From: Clostridia bacterium
Lineage (GTDB): Bacteria; Bacillota; Clostridia; Oscillospirales; Acutalibacteraceae
Assembly: GCA_017623235.1 (NCBI GenBank)
Contig: JAGAPN010000006.1
Span: forward strand, 1 to 64,000
Reading direction: 5' to 3'
DNA: 64,000 nt
In this document: piece after piece, positions 7,842-16,560 of the stretch
How the letters are laid out: each line of letters opens with the position of its first letter
How positions within the stretch are numbered: position 1 is the first letter of the stretch
Notes under the pieces: generated by a model
What the model was told of the DNA's origin: nothing
Seen by the model: the letters and a program-made list of their open reading frames with translations, nothing else
The model's database searches: none
Program-made: the position numbers and the translations under genes

Positions 7842-9062
7842 TAAATCGCACAGGGAGCCCATAAATACGGGCAGATTAGTTTTGGTGTCTATTATCATAT
7901 AGATAAAGGGTCGGTCCAGAATAACCTGCTTTTCACCTACGTCGGGGGCAGATTTTGTATTAACGGCGATTGAGGTTACCGCCCCTGCCTTGGTACCCTT
8001 TCCGTCTACCGAAATATAGGTTTTATGCAGTACGCTTCCAATGAAGAGGTCGGGCTCGCCAAACCGTGACATTGCCGAAAAATCTGCCTTGCCTCCAAAG
8101 GCGGTGGTAAGACCCATTTGACTTAAAGGCTCCTTCAGTTCGGCAGAGTATTCTGCTGAAAATTTGGGTAGGGCGTTATTTACAGGCATATTTTCACGGC
8201 CGTCAAGCAGGCCATTAAGCTTTTTGGCGGATAGCTCCTTTATATAATCCCCAAGGGTTAGGCTCTTATCGGGCAGTAGCGCCACAAAGGCGAATTTGCC
8301 ACCCTCGTAGGGCTTTAAAAAGCCCGTGGTGTTTTCATCCTCAAGGTAAACGCTTTCATTGGAGTACATCATATCGACAGCCGTTACCTTGCCCGAGATA
8401 TTTGTGAAATCGCCCCTCCTGATATTGCTTTTTTTGTAGATTACTTCCCAGTCCCCCTCAAAGGAGAGGGCGTTTACAAGATAGAGCAGGGTGTTGGGGT
8501 CAAAGCGGTCTGCTATTTTGTCGATTTTGCCGTCGGTGGCATCCTCTACCCAGGCATTAACCTGATTTACGGTTTCCTTATCAAAGGGAACGGTATAAAG
8601 CTGAGCATCCAAATAATTTACAACCTCCTGCAAATAGGGCTTTGCGGGCTGGGCCTCGGTAATATTTTTATACCAGGCGGAATTGGCGGTCTTAAGACTG
8701 TCAGACCCCAGTATTCTGCGGTAATCGGGCATATAATAGGCCAGCTGCAGGGGGGATAAGCCGCCGTAAAGGTCGGTAAACTCCAGCAGGGTTTCACCTT
8801 GGGCACCTATACCCGCCATAGTCAGGCAACTCGTGACCGACAGGGGAGAAATAAGCAGATTTTTGCCCTCATAAAGCTCACCGAAAAGCCCCACAGAAAA
8901 ATCAAGCTGGGCGGTCTTAAAGTTTTCATCCACCAAAAGGGAGCTTATACCCTTATCGGGAATTATATCCTCGGTAAGGCTTTGGGCTTCCACCTTAACC
9001 CCACAACCTGCCAGGGTAAGCAGAAGGGTAAGGCATAAAAGCAGTGCGGTAATTTTCTTCAT
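7839..9062 (-). CDS. Secreted lipoprotein serpin (serine protease inhibitor family)
   Basis: A 407-residue serpin-fold protein. It begins with a lipoprotein signal peptide (MKKITALLLCLTLLLTLAGC, lipobox LAGC), so it is predicted to be attached to the outer face of the membrane. Serpin landmarks are NALSFEGDWEVIY, a conserved core strand, and near the C-terminus TYISVDGKGTKAGAVTSIAV, where GTKAGAVTS fits the small-residue hinge of inhibitory serpins, then DRPFIYMIIDTKTNLPVFMG. The reactive loop would lie around NTKSAPDVGE. Target protease not predictable. Start ATG 9062 is set by AAAGGAGGTATTTTT; an upstream in-frame extension is rejected. Gut bacterial serpins are known to inhibit host or microbial proteases; that role here is inference. 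Confidence 0.85.
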   Translation of the reverse strand: MKKITALLLCLTLLLTLAGCGVKVEAQSLTEDIIPDKGISSLLVDENFKTAQLDFSVGLFGELYEGKNLLISPLSVTSCLTMAGIGAQGETLLEFTDLYGGLSPLQLAYYMPDYRRILGSDSLKTANSAWYKNITEAQPAKPYLQEVVNYLDAQLYTVPFDKETVNQVNAWVEDATDGKIDKIADRFDPNTLLYLVNALSFEGDWEVIYKKSNIRRGDFTNISGKVTAVDMMYSNESVYLEDENTTGFLKPYEGGKFAFVALLPDKSLTLGDYIKELSAKKLNGLLDGRENMPVNNALPKFSAEYSAELKEPLSQMGLTTAFGGKADFSAMSRFGEPDLFIGSVLHKTYISVDGKGTKAGAVTSIAVNTKSAPDVGEKQVILDRPFIYMIIDTKTNLPVFMGSLCDL

Positions 9063-9121
9063 AAAAATACCTCCTTTATATATAACACAAATCGGGGTGG
9101 GAAAAGGTTTCATTTTTTTAT

Positions 9122-9150
9122 ATTATAGCTTTTTCGGCAGTTAAGTTCAA
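9122..9150 (-). promoter_or_regulatory. SigA-type promoter of the serpin gene
   Basis: On the minus strand, TTGAAC (9145-9150), a 17-bp spacer and TATAAT (9122-9127). Confidence 0.7.
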
Positions 9151-9180
9151 GTGGGCAGTAAATTTTTATAATCATTATCT

Positions 9181-9229
9181 TTTTCGACGGCATCCTGCGA
9201 CAGAAAAATTACTCCTCGGGCCTTATAAT
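9181..9229 (+). promoter_or_regulatory. Possible Spo0A-type promoter region of spoIIE
   Basis: A TATAAT hexamer lies at 9224-9229, about 50 bases before the spoIIE start, with no recognisable -35 at normal spacing. Two sequences one mismatch from the 0A-box core TTCGACA occur upstream: TTCGACG at 9183-9189 and TGCGACA at 9196-9202. In Bacillus, spoIIE is a sigma-A promoter activated by Spo0A~P with unusual spacing. The similarity is suggestive only. Confidence 0.35.
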
Positions 9230-9278
9230 TAAAGGGACAATGATAATTGCGCCATCAATGCGTAGGGAAGGGAAAAAG

Positions 9279-11591
9279 ATGAAGGAAAACGTCAGGGACA
9301 GGCTTAAATCGGGGGATTATAAGGCGGCCGATATTTTAAGAGAGATAGGGCGGCAGGCTCTGGCGGCGGTAATGGGCTTTATTATGTCCCGCGGGGTGGT
9401 TATAGGGTCGGTAATGCCCTTTGGCCTGGCCCTTGCGGCGGCCGTTCCGGTGGATTATCTGGCCTTAACCGCCATGGGCTGCTTTGCAGGATATTTCATA
9501 CCTGCGGCAGAGGGAGCCTCGGCCTTTGGCTATCTGGCCGCACTCTTTGCCATTGTGGCTATAAAGGCCCTACTTGCAGGGGTAACCAAATATGGGGACA
9601 AGCCCCTTGTATCGGCCATAACCGCAGGGCTGGTAACGGTAGGCGCAGGACTGGTAAGGGCGGTGGGAAGCACCTCCGAGACCGTTTTGGCCCTGGCTGA
9701 GGGTGTGCTGGCAGGGGCCGCCGCTTGGTTTATTGCCAAAACCTTTAAGGCCTCACCCAGCCTCTCCAGAGGAATAAAGGGGGAGGATATGGCCTGCCTG
9801 CTTATAACCCTTTGCCTGCCTGTGGTGGGGGCTATGTCCATTACCCCGGGTGATATTTCGGTTGGTAAAATAATCTGCGTGGCCTTTATTCTGCTGACCT
9901 CCCGCTTCGGGGGCGTGCCTGCAGGGGCAGTTTGCGGTATAATATCGGGCTTTGCCTGCGGTATTTCGGGAGGAGGGCTTATATCGGCCACCGCCTTTGC
10001 ACTGGCAGGGCTTATAAGCGGAATTTTTACTACCAGGGGCAAGTATGCCCAGGTGGGGGTGCTGCTGGTTACCGTGGTGGTCAGCAGCGGGCTGGAGGGC
10101 CAGCTGATTGAAACGGTAAAGCTGCTTATAGAGTCACTTTTCGGCTCGGCCCTGTTTTTATGTATTCCCAAAACCCTGGTAATGCGGCTGGGCAAATTCT
10201 TTTCGCCCCCTACCCGCACCGCCACACAGAACAGTATGAAAAAGGCGGTCACTATGCGGCTGCAGTTTGCCGCAGGGGCCCTTACCGACGTCAGCAAAAC
10301 GGTGGATAGCGTAGCGTCCGAGCTTTCCCGTATAAATTCTCCCGATTTTGAAGGGGTGCTGAAGGGAATTGAGAAGGAGGCCTGCAGCGGGTGTTCTTTG
10401 TGCATTAACTGCTGGGAAACGGCTAAAAGTGACACCATAACCGCCGTGCTGGATATGATAAAGGGGATTAAGGAGGGGGCAAACGAGCCCGAAACCCTGG
10501 CTCCCGATGAATTCAGAGGCCGCTGTCTGCGTCCTGCCAGAATGGGGGTGGCCACCCATAAGTATTACAGCGATTATGCCTCACGTATGGCGGCCGAAAG
10601 CCGAATTGCTGACGTCCGTGGAGTGGTAGCCGACCAATTTGACGGAATTTCTAATATGCTGCTGGATATGGCCGCCGAGCTTGAGCTGGATGAGGCCTTT
10701 GACGATGCTACCGCTTCTAAGGTGGCCGAGGCCCTTAAAACCATTGATATTGAGGTGGCAGAGTGTAGCTGTCGGGTGGATAAATTCGGCCGTATGACGG
10801 TAGAACTGGTCTGTCCTACTGCAGGGGACGTGCGGTATAACAGAATGCGAATACTCCGCCAGGCCGAGCTGTGCTGTGACCGAGAATTTGAGGCTCCTGC
10901 CCTGACCGAGCAGGGAGGCAGGGTGTTCGTTACCCTTACCGAGCGTGCCGCCCTGTCGGTGGAAACGGGGGTATGCCAGCTGGCCTGCTCCCCCTCGGGA
11001 ATTTGCGGTGACGCCTACAGCAGCTTTTCGGACGGCCGAGGCAGGGCCTATATGATAATAAGCGACGGTATGGGCTCGGGGGGCAGGGCCGCCGTAGACG
11101 GCGCTATGGCGTCGGGCCTTATGACCAGGCTGATAAAGGCCGGCTTCGGGTACGATTGCTCCCTTAATATTGTAAATTCCTCAATGCTTTTTAAATCTAC
11201 CGATGAATCTCTGGCCACGGTAGACCTTATGTGTATCGACCTTTTTTCGGGTCGTGCTGATATGTTTAAGGCAGGGGCCGCCCCTACGGTGGTGCGGCGA
11301 AGCGGCCGATGCGGTGTGGCCCAAAGCACCTCTCTGCCGGCAGGCATCCTGCGGGAGGTAGGGTTTGACAAGGCTACCGTAAAGCTGAAGGTGGGAGATA
11401 TTGCCCTTATGCTTTCCGACGGAGTTGTGGCCGAGGGGACAGATTGGATATGCTCCGAGCTTGCCGCCTGGGGCGAGGGCTCGGCCAGGGAACTGGCAGA
11501 GCATATAGCCCACTGCGCCCAGCGCCGTCGAAGCGATAATCACCAGGATGATATTACGGTTCTTGCGGCCATAGTCCGCAAAGGAGTGTGA
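9279..11591 (+). CDS. spoIIE: Stage II sporulation protein E, PP2C-type phosphatase
   Basis: A 770-residue protein (Bacillus SpoIIE is about 830). The first 300 residues hold about ten hydrophobic membrane segments. A linker contains a Cys cluster (CSGCSLCINC). The C-terminal 200 residues are a PP2C-type phosphatase with SDGMGSGGRAA, MLSDGVVAEGTDW and DNHQDDITVLA, which carry the metal-binding Asp residues. SpoIIE dephosphorylates SpoIIAA to release sigma-F in the forespore and helps place the asymmetric septum. ATG 9279 is chosen because GGGAAGGG sits 7 bases upstream; an in-frame ATG at 9258 is the alternative. Its presence shows that the organism has at least part of the sporulation pathway. 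Confidence 0.93.
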   Translation: MKENVRDRLKSGDYKAADILREIGRQALAAVMGFIMSRGVVIGSVMPFGLALAAAVPVDYLALTAMGCFAGYFIPAAEGASAFGYLAALFAIVAIKALLAGVTKYGDKPLVSAITAGLVTVGAGLVRAVGSTSETVLALAEGVLAGAAAWFIAKTFKASPSLSRGIKGEDMACLLITLCLPVVGAMSITPGDISVGKIICVAFILLTSRFGGVPAGAVCGIISGFACGISGGGLISATAFALAGLISGIFTTRGKYAQVGVLLVTVVVSSGLEGQLIETVKLLIESLFGSALFLCIPKTLVMRLGKFFSPPTRTATQNSMKKAVTMRLQFAAGALTDVSKTVDSVASELSRINSPDFEGVLKGIEKEACSGCSLCINCWETAKSDTITAVLDMIKGIKEGANEPETLAPDEFRGRCLRPARMGVATHKYYSDYASRMAAESRIADVRGVVADQFDGISNMLLDMAAELELDEAFDDATASKVAEALKTIDIEVAECSCRVDKFGRMTVELVCPTAGDVRYNRMRILRQAELCCDREFEAPALTEQGGRVFVTLTERAALSVETGVCQLACSPSGICGDAYSSFSDGRGRAYMIISDGMGSGGRAAVDGAMASGLMTRLIKAGFGYDCSLNIVNSSMLFKSTDESLATVDLMCIDLFSGRADMFKAGAAPTVVRRSGRCGVAQSTSLPAGILREVGFDKATVKLKVGDIALMLSDGVVAEGTDWICSELAAWGEGSARELAEHIAHCAQRRRSDNHQDDITVLAAIVRKGV

Positions 11592-11598
11592 TGACAAG

Positions 11599-11630
11599 AA
11601 AAAGCCCTTCTCCGCAGAGAAGGGCTTTTA
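11599..11630. terminator. Bidirectional terminator
   Basis: AAAAGCCCTTCTC and GAGAAGGGCTTTT pair around CGCA between the convergent spoIIE and ZIP transporter genes. Confidence 0.8.
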
Positions 11631-11631
11631 G

Positions 11632-12387
11632 TTATCCAAGATAAAAATCGGTGGCCAGCATTACGCAAAAGCCTATCAGCAGGGCGAAGGTGGCCCCTCG
11701 TTCACTGCCGTGGGCGTGGGTTTCGGGTATCATTTCATCGCTTATTACGTAGAGCATAGTGCCCCCGGCAAAGGCCAGAGCAAAGGGTAAAACGGCCTGT
11801 GAAACGGCGACGGCAAAGTAGCCAAGCAGGGTACCCAGCACCTCAACCACACCTGTAAGTATGGCGCAGAACAGGGTGCGTGAGGGAGTTACCCCTGCCG
11901 CCAGCATAGGGGCGATTATAACCATACCCTCGGGAATGTTCTGCAGGGCAATACCGCCTGCAACGGTAAGAGCCTCGGCGGTGTTACCTGCGCCAAAGCC
12001 TACGCCTGCGGCAATACCCTCGGGAAAGTTATGTATGGCGATAGCCATAACGAAAAGCAGCACCTTATTAAGGTCGGCCCCTTTTTGGGGGTGGGCCTCC
12101 TCTGCACCGACGAATCTGTGAAGATGGGGTACAAATTTATCAATAAGATTAAGGCATAAGGCGCCTGCGAAAATACCTGCGGCGGTGATGAAAAATCCCC
12201 ATTTTCCGCCGTATTCCAGGGAGGGCAGTATAAGACCGATAACAGCCGCCGCCAGCATAACGCCTGCGGCAAAGCTGAGTATAATATCGCTGAATTTGTG
12301 TGAAATGTTCTTAAAGCTGAAACCGATAAGCGAGCCTATAACGGTAGCACCCCCCACACCGAGGGCGGTAAGCAGTACCATTTCCAA
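11632..12387 (-). CDS. ZIP-family metal transporter (ZupT-like)
   Basis: A 251-residue membrane protein with eight hydrophobic helices. The paired metal-binding segments IHNFPEGIAAGVGFG and ALQNIPEGMVI are diagnostic of ZIP transporters, which bring zinc or other divalent metals into the cytoplasm. A Gln in place of the usual His before NIPEG is visible. The start is placed at TTG 12387 because AAAGGAG lies 9 bases upstream; TTG 12396 directly abuts the ribosome site and ATG 12381 is a further option. It stands alone and is divergent from the ABC exporter. Confidence 0.85.
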   Translation of the reverse strand: MEMVLLTALGVGGATVIGSLIGFSFKNISHKFSDIILSFAAGVMLAAAVIGLILPSLEYGGKWGFFITAAGIFAGALCLNLIDKFVPHLHRFVGAEEAHPQKGADLNKVLLFVMAIAIHNFPEGIAAGVGFGAGNTAEALTVAGGIALQNIPEGMVIIAPMLAAGVTPSRTLFCAILTGVVEVLGTLLGYFAVAVSQAVLPFALAFAGGTMLYVISDEMIPETHAHGSERGATFALLIGFCVMLATDFYLG

Positions 12388-12456
12388 GAAAATCAACTCC
12401 TTTTATAGGATATGAAGATTATATAATACTTGACAAAACTATTCAAGTAAATTATT

Positions 12457-12485
12457 TTGACAACGGGAAAATGCTATGGTAAAAT
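12457..12485 (+). promoter_or_regulatory. SigA-type promoter of the ABC exporter gene
   Basis: TTGACA (12457-12462), a 17-bp spacer and TAAAAT (12480-12485), 17 bases before the ATG. The transcript leader is very short. Confidence 0.75.
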
Positions 12486-12502
12486 TTGTTTGAGGTGATA
12501 AT

Positions 12503-14266
12503 ATGTCCTCTGACAAAAAATATACGTCGGGCCAGCTGCTGAGGCGGTTTGTGCCCTATTATAAGCCATATCTTCCTACCCTTATTTTCGACCTTTTCTG
12601 CGCTTCCCTTACTACGGTGTGCGAGATAATTCTGCCACTTATTATGAAGGAGATAACCAATGCAGGACTTGGCGATACCGTAACCCTTACTATCGAATAC
12701 GTGCTTCAGGTAGGTATACTTTATTTTGTTCTGCGCATTATTGATTCGGCGGCCTACTACTATATGGCCTACATCGGCCACGTTATGGGCACCAAGATTG
12801 AAACCGATATGCGGCGGGATGCCTACCGCCACCTGCACAAGCTTGGAAGTACCTATTTTAATAACACCAAGGTAGGCCAGATAATGGGCCGCATTACCAG
12901 CGACCTCTTTGACGTTACCGAGTTTTCCCACCACTGTCCCGAGGAGTTCTTTATTGCAGGCATAAAGGGTATTGTTTCCTTTGTGATTCTTCTTAAAATC
13001 AACGTCATTCTTACCCTTATAATCTTTGTTATTATCCCCATAATGGTGCTTATCTGCCGCAGAATTAATAAGAAAATGCGACAGACCTTCCGTGAACAGC
13101 GCAACCAGATAGGCGAGCTTAACGCCCGTATTGAGGATTCTCTTTTAGGCCACAAGGTGGTAAAGGCATTTGCTAATGAGGATATTGAGCAGGCCAAATT
13201 TGATAAGGATAATAACGAGTTCTTTTCTATAAAGAAGCGGTCATACCGATATATGGGCTCCTATTCCACCACCACCCGTCTTTTTGACGGCATAATGTAC
13301 GCCACCACCGTTGTGGCAGGCAGTATCTTTATGATAAAGGGAGTCATTACCCCCGGCGATTTGGTGGCATATCTGCTTTACGTTACCACCTTTATTGCCA
13401 CCGTCCGCCGAATTATCGAGTTTGCCGAGCAGTTCCAGCGGGGTATGACGGGCATTGAAAGATTTTTGCAGATAATTGATGCCGATATTGAAATATTTGA
13501 CGAGCCTGATGCCAGGCCCCTTTGTGACCCCAAGGGCAATATCGAATTTAAAAACGTTGCCTTCGAATACCCCGACGACCATAACAGGGTTTTCAGAGGT
13601 CTTAACCTTAATATCAAGGCAGGGGAGAAGGTGGCTATCGTGGGCCCGTCGGGCGGCGGCAAAACCACCCTTTGCAACCTGATTCCCAGATTTTACGACG
13701 TTTCCGAGGGTGAAATTATCCTGGACGGAGAAAACATCAAAAAATATACACTAAAAAGTCTTCGTGGCGCAATCGGAATGGTCCAGCAGGAGGTTTATCT
13801 CTTCTCGGGTACCGTTTACGATAATATTGCCTACGGCAGGCCCGGCGCCTCTATGGAGGAGGTTGTCGAGGCCGCCAAAAAGGCAGGTGCACACGAGTTT
13901 ATAAGTGAGCTGAAAGAGGGTTATAATACCTACGTGGGTGAGCGTGGCGTCAAGCTTTCGGGCGGACAGAAGCAGAGGATAAGCATTGCCCGTGTTTTCC
14001 TTAAAAATCCCCCTATTATCATTCTTGACGAGGCCACCAGCGCCCTGGATAACGAAAGCGAGTATGCCGTAGCCCGGTCCCTGGCCGACCTGTCCCAAGG
14101 CCGCACCACCCTTACCGTTGCCCACAGACTTTCCACCATAAAAAACGCCGACCGCATTATGGTGCTGACCGATGACGGCATTGTTGAGGAGGGGGACCAT
14201 AATACCCTTATGGAAAAGAAGGGACTTTACTATCGCTTTTATGAAATGGCCAACAGGCTTTCATAA
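12503..14266 (+). CDS. ABC exporter, fused permease and ATPase (MsbA/lipid-drug type)
   Basis: A 587-residue half-transporter. Residues 1-325 form the six-helix exporter membrane domain. Residues 340-587 are the ATPase: Walker A GPSGGGKTTL, Q-loop MVQQEVYLFSG, signature LSGGQKQRISIARV, Walker B PPIIILDEATSALD and H-loop TVAHRLSTI. It should work as a homodimer in the membrane and export lipids, peptides or drugs; the substrate cannot be told from sequence. It is a single gene with its own promoter and a GAGGTG ribosome site. Confidence 0.92.
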   Translation: MSSDKKYTSGQLLRRFVPYYKPYLPTLIFDLFCASLTTVCEIILPLIMKEITNAGLGDTVTLTIEYVLQVGILYFVLRIIDSAAYYYMAYIGHVMGTKIETDMRRDAYRHLHKLGSTYFNNTKVGQIMGRITSDLFDVTEFSHHCPEEFFIAGIKGIVSFVILLKINVILTLIIFVIIPIMVLICRRINKKMRQTFREQRNQIGELNARIEDSLLGHKVVKAFANEDIEQAKFDKDNNEFFSIKKRSYRYMGSYSTTTRLFDGIMYATTVVAGSIFMIKGVITPGDLVAYLLYVTTFIATVRRIIEFAEQFQRGMTGIERFLQIIDADIEIFDEPDARPLCDPKGNIEFKNVAFEYPDDHNRVFRGLNLNIKAGEKVAIVGPSGGGKTTLCNLIPRFYDVSEGEIILDGENIKKYTLKSLRGAIGMVQQEVYLFSGTVYDNIAYGRPGASMEEVVEAAKKAGAHEFISELKEGYNTYVGERGVKLSGGQKQRISIARVFLKNPPIIILDEATSALDNESEYAVARSLADLSQGRTTLTVAHRLSTIKNADRIMVLTDDGIVEEGDHNTLMEKKGLYYRFYEMANRLS

Positions 14267-14273
14267 ATTTTTG

Positions 14274-14302
14274 TTGACAAATAAAAAAATCGGAACTATA
14301 AT
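14274..14302 (+). promoter_or_regulatory. Consensus promoter of the T-box/trpXYZ operon
   Basis: TTGACA (14274-14279), a 17-bp spacer and TATAAT (14297-14302). Transcription should start near 14309, at the 5' end of the T-box leader. Confidence 0.85.
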
Positions 14303-14308
14303 GTATTA

Positions 14309-14579
14309 AACTGAATTTCGGAAACCGATGAAGCGAAAGTTAAACCGTAAGAGGCGCTTCCAGAGAGCGGGGTTGGTGAGAAACCGCAGTAAGCTGTACG
14401 GCAAGTGGGTCGCTGAGGGAAAGGCGAAAGCCCTGTGGGGTTAGTAGTCGGACCGTATTGTCTGCGTTAAAGGCAGGAAATGTGTTGGCATTTCTGACGA
14501 GATGTTCCCGTTTTGGGAATAATAAAGGTGGCACCGTGGATTTTATCCGCCCTTTACCAAAAGTAAAGGGCGGTTTTTT
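14309..14579 (+). ncRNA. T-box leader RNA, tryptophan specifier (UGG)
   Basis: A tRNA-sensing leader. The conserved T-box core AAAGGTGGCACCGTGG is at 14524-14539. The intrinsic terminator has arms CCGCCCTTTAC (14547-14557) and GTAAAGGGCGG (14563-14573), then six T. In Stem I, AGCGA (14332-14336) pairs with TCGCT (14410-14414) and CCGTA (14345-14349) pairs with TACGG (14397-14401). The loop between them carries TGG at 14406-14408, followed by a purine as expected. This is the Trp codon, so uncharged tRNA-Trp should allow read-through. It fits the downstream TrpXYZ-type transporter. The specifier assignment rests on hand folding. Confidence 0.88.
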
Positions 14580-14628
14580 GTTTTTTGCTTCCGAAATGAG
14601 GGAAAATTAATTTTTGGAGGAAATGATT

Positions 14629-15594
14629 ATGAAAAAAATTATTACTGTTCTTTTGGTAGCGGCCCTGCTGCTCACCTGCTTTGCAGGCTGCGGCGGAGAT
14701 AATTCGGGCAAGCTGAAGGTGGGCATTATTCAGTATATGAGTCACCCATCTCTGGACAACTGCTATAACGGCGTGGTTAAGGCCCTGGAGGAAAGCGGCC
14801 TGGATATTGATATCGACCGACAGACAGGCTCGGCCAATGCGGCTGAAAGCGACTGCGTAAGCTTTGCTAAAAATATGGTATCGGCAGGCTATGACCTTAT
14901 AATCGGCATCGCAACCCCTGCCGCAAAGGCCGCCTTTGCTACCACCGACAATACCGATATTCCCGTTATTTTCTGTGCTGTTTCAGACCCTGTTGCCGCC
15001 GAGCTGGTAAAGGATATGGAGGCCCCCGGCTACAACTGCACAGGCACCAGCGACGTACTGGATCTGGATGCCCAGGTAGAGATGATTAAGGCTTTCCAGC
15101 CCGAGGTTAAAAAAATCGGCGTACTCTACACCTCCTCCGAGGAAAATTCTCTTACCAACCTTGCAAACTTTAAGAAGGTTTGCGGCAAGCTGGGTATTGA
15201 GGTTATCGACAAATCGGTACAGAACGCATCGGATATTCCTGCCGCCGCAGAGGATTTGGCCTCAAGGGTAGAGTGCATTAACAACTTTACCGACAACAAC
15301 GTTGTAAACAATCTGCCCGTTCTGCTTAACGCCGCAGAGAAGTATAATATCCCCGTTTACGGCTCGGAGATTGAGCAGCTTAAAAGCGGCTGCCTGGCAT
15401 CGGTTTCTATTGACTACGTAGCTCTGGGCAGAACTACGGGCGAAATGGCAGTAGAGGTGCTGAAGGGCGCCTCGGCAGAAGGTATGGCGGTAAAAACCAT
15501 TAAGGATGCCACCACCGTATATAATCCCGATGCCCTGACCAAGCTTAAAATGACCCTGCCAGACAGCCTTAAGGATGCCGAACAGGTAAAGTAA
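14629..15594 (+). CDS. trpX: Tryptophan ABC transporter substrate-binding lipoprotein
   Basis: A 321-residue lipoprotein of the ABC_sub_bind family (PF04392). The signal peptide ends in a lipobox with CFAGC. The mature part starts LKVGIIQYMSHPSLDN and contains GIATPAAKAAF and PVIFCAVSDPVAAELV, typical of this family. Together with the T-box carrying a Trp specifier and the two downstream genes, it matches the TrpXYZ tryptophan uptake system known from comparative genomics. Start ATG 14629 follows GGAGGAAATGATT; the frame extends to a TTG 15 bases earlier that overlaps the ribosome site. Tryptophan specificity is inferred from the T-box and not from binding residues. Confidence 0.85.
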   Translation: MKKIITVLLVAALLLTCFAGCGGDNSGKLKVGIIQYMSHPSLDNCYNGVVKALEESGLDIDIDRQTGSANAAESDCVSFAKNMVSAGYDLIIGIATPAAKAAFATTDNTDIPVIFCAVSDPVAAELVKDMEAPGYNCTGTSDVLDLDAQVEMIKAFQPEVKKIGVLYTSSEENSLTNLANFKKVCGKLGIEVIDKSVQNASDIPAAAEDLASRVECINNFTDNNVVNNLPVLLNAAEKYNIPVYGSEIEQLKSGCLASVSIDYVALGRTTGEMAVEVLKGASAEGMAVKTIKDATTVYNPDALTKLKMTLPDSLKDAEQVK

Positions 15595-15606
15595 GGAGTT
15601 TTAAAG

Positions 15607-16560
15607 TTGGAAATTTTAGGCTCTGTTGAAGTCTTTTTGGAAATGGGACTGATATTCTCCATACTTGCTATGGGGTATTACGTTTCCTACACAATTCTCG
15701 ATTTCCCCGACCTTACCGTTGAGGGAACATATCTTACGGGCGCCGTGGTCTTCGGTCTATTTGTGGCCAACGGCCTTAATCCCTGGCTGGGGCTCATCTG
15801 CGCCTTTGTGTCGGGCTGTATTTTCGGCGCCGTTACAGGTCTGCTGCACGTAAAGTTGGGCATTCGCCCTCTGCTTTGCGGAATTTTGGTGTCTACAGGT
15901 CTTATCACCGTAAACCTTGTGGGGGTTACGGCAGGCCTGGCAGGTGATTTCAAGGCCGAAACCACCTCTATAATCTCCTTCGGCCGTGATACCGCAACCC
16001 TGCAGGATGCCTTTTTGGGTGACCTTATCCCCATAAGACTTAAGTCCCTGGGCAATATACCTCTTAGGATGCTGGTTATCTTTTTGGTGGTAGCGGTGGT
16101 CTGCAAAATACTGTTAGACCTCTATCTTAAAACCAAAAACGGCCTGCTGTTGCGGGCCACGGGCAACAATCAGCAGTTTGTAAAGATGCTGGGGGTAGAC
16201 CCCGGCCGCAGCAAGATAATAGGTCTGGCTATCGGTAACGGCTTTGCCGCCGTTTCGGGCGCCCTCTATACCCACACCGCCGACGGTGTTAACCAGAGTA
16301 TGGGTATCGGTATGGTGGTAATCGGCCTGGCCTCCCTTATTATCGGCACCTCCCTTTTCGGCAAGGTGAAGTTTATGGCCCCAACCACCAAGGTAATGCT
16401 GGGCGCCATAATCTACCAGGCCTGCCTTGTGGTGGTGCAAAAGCTGGGCATCCCCTCGGCTTATAATAAGCTTATTATGGCGGTAATCTTTACCCTGGTG
16501 CTGGTGCTGGGCTTTAAGGCCAAAAGAAAAAACGGGGGTGTAAAAAATGCTAAAGCTTAA
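15607..16560 (+). CDS. trpY: Tryptophan ABC transporter permease
   Basis: A 317-residue inner-membrane permease of the BPD_transp_2 type (related to branched-chain amino-acid LivH/LivM permeases), with about nine hydrophobic helices and FPDLTVEGTYLTGA near the N-terminus, a segment conserved in this subgroup. It starts at TTG 15607, set by AAGGAG 9 bases upstream. Its last 14 bases overlap the start of the ATPase gene, so the two are translationally coupled. It sits in the T-box-controlled operon. Confidence 0.85.
   Translation: MEILGSVEVFLEMGLIFSILAMGYYVSYTILDFPDLTVEGTYLTGAVVFGLFVANGLNPWLGLICAFVSGCIFGAVTGLLHVKLGIRPLLCGILVSTGLITVNLVGVTAGLAGDFKAETTSIISFGRDTATLQDAFLGDLIPIRLKSLGNIPLRMLVIFLVVAVVCKILLDLYLKTKNGLLLRATGNNQQFVKMLGVDPGRSKIIGLAIGNGFAAVSGALYTHTADGVNQSMGIGMVVIGLASLIIGTSLFGKVKFMAPTTKVMLGAIIYQACLVVVQKLGIPSAYNKLIMAVIFTLVLVLGFKAKRKNGGVKNAKA

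Noticed and set aside
9530..10555. Minus-strand open frame of 341 codons within spoIIE
   Set aside because: Antisense shadow caused by GC-biased codons; the Pro/Ser/Ala-rich product matches nothing and the plus strand is clearly spoIIE.
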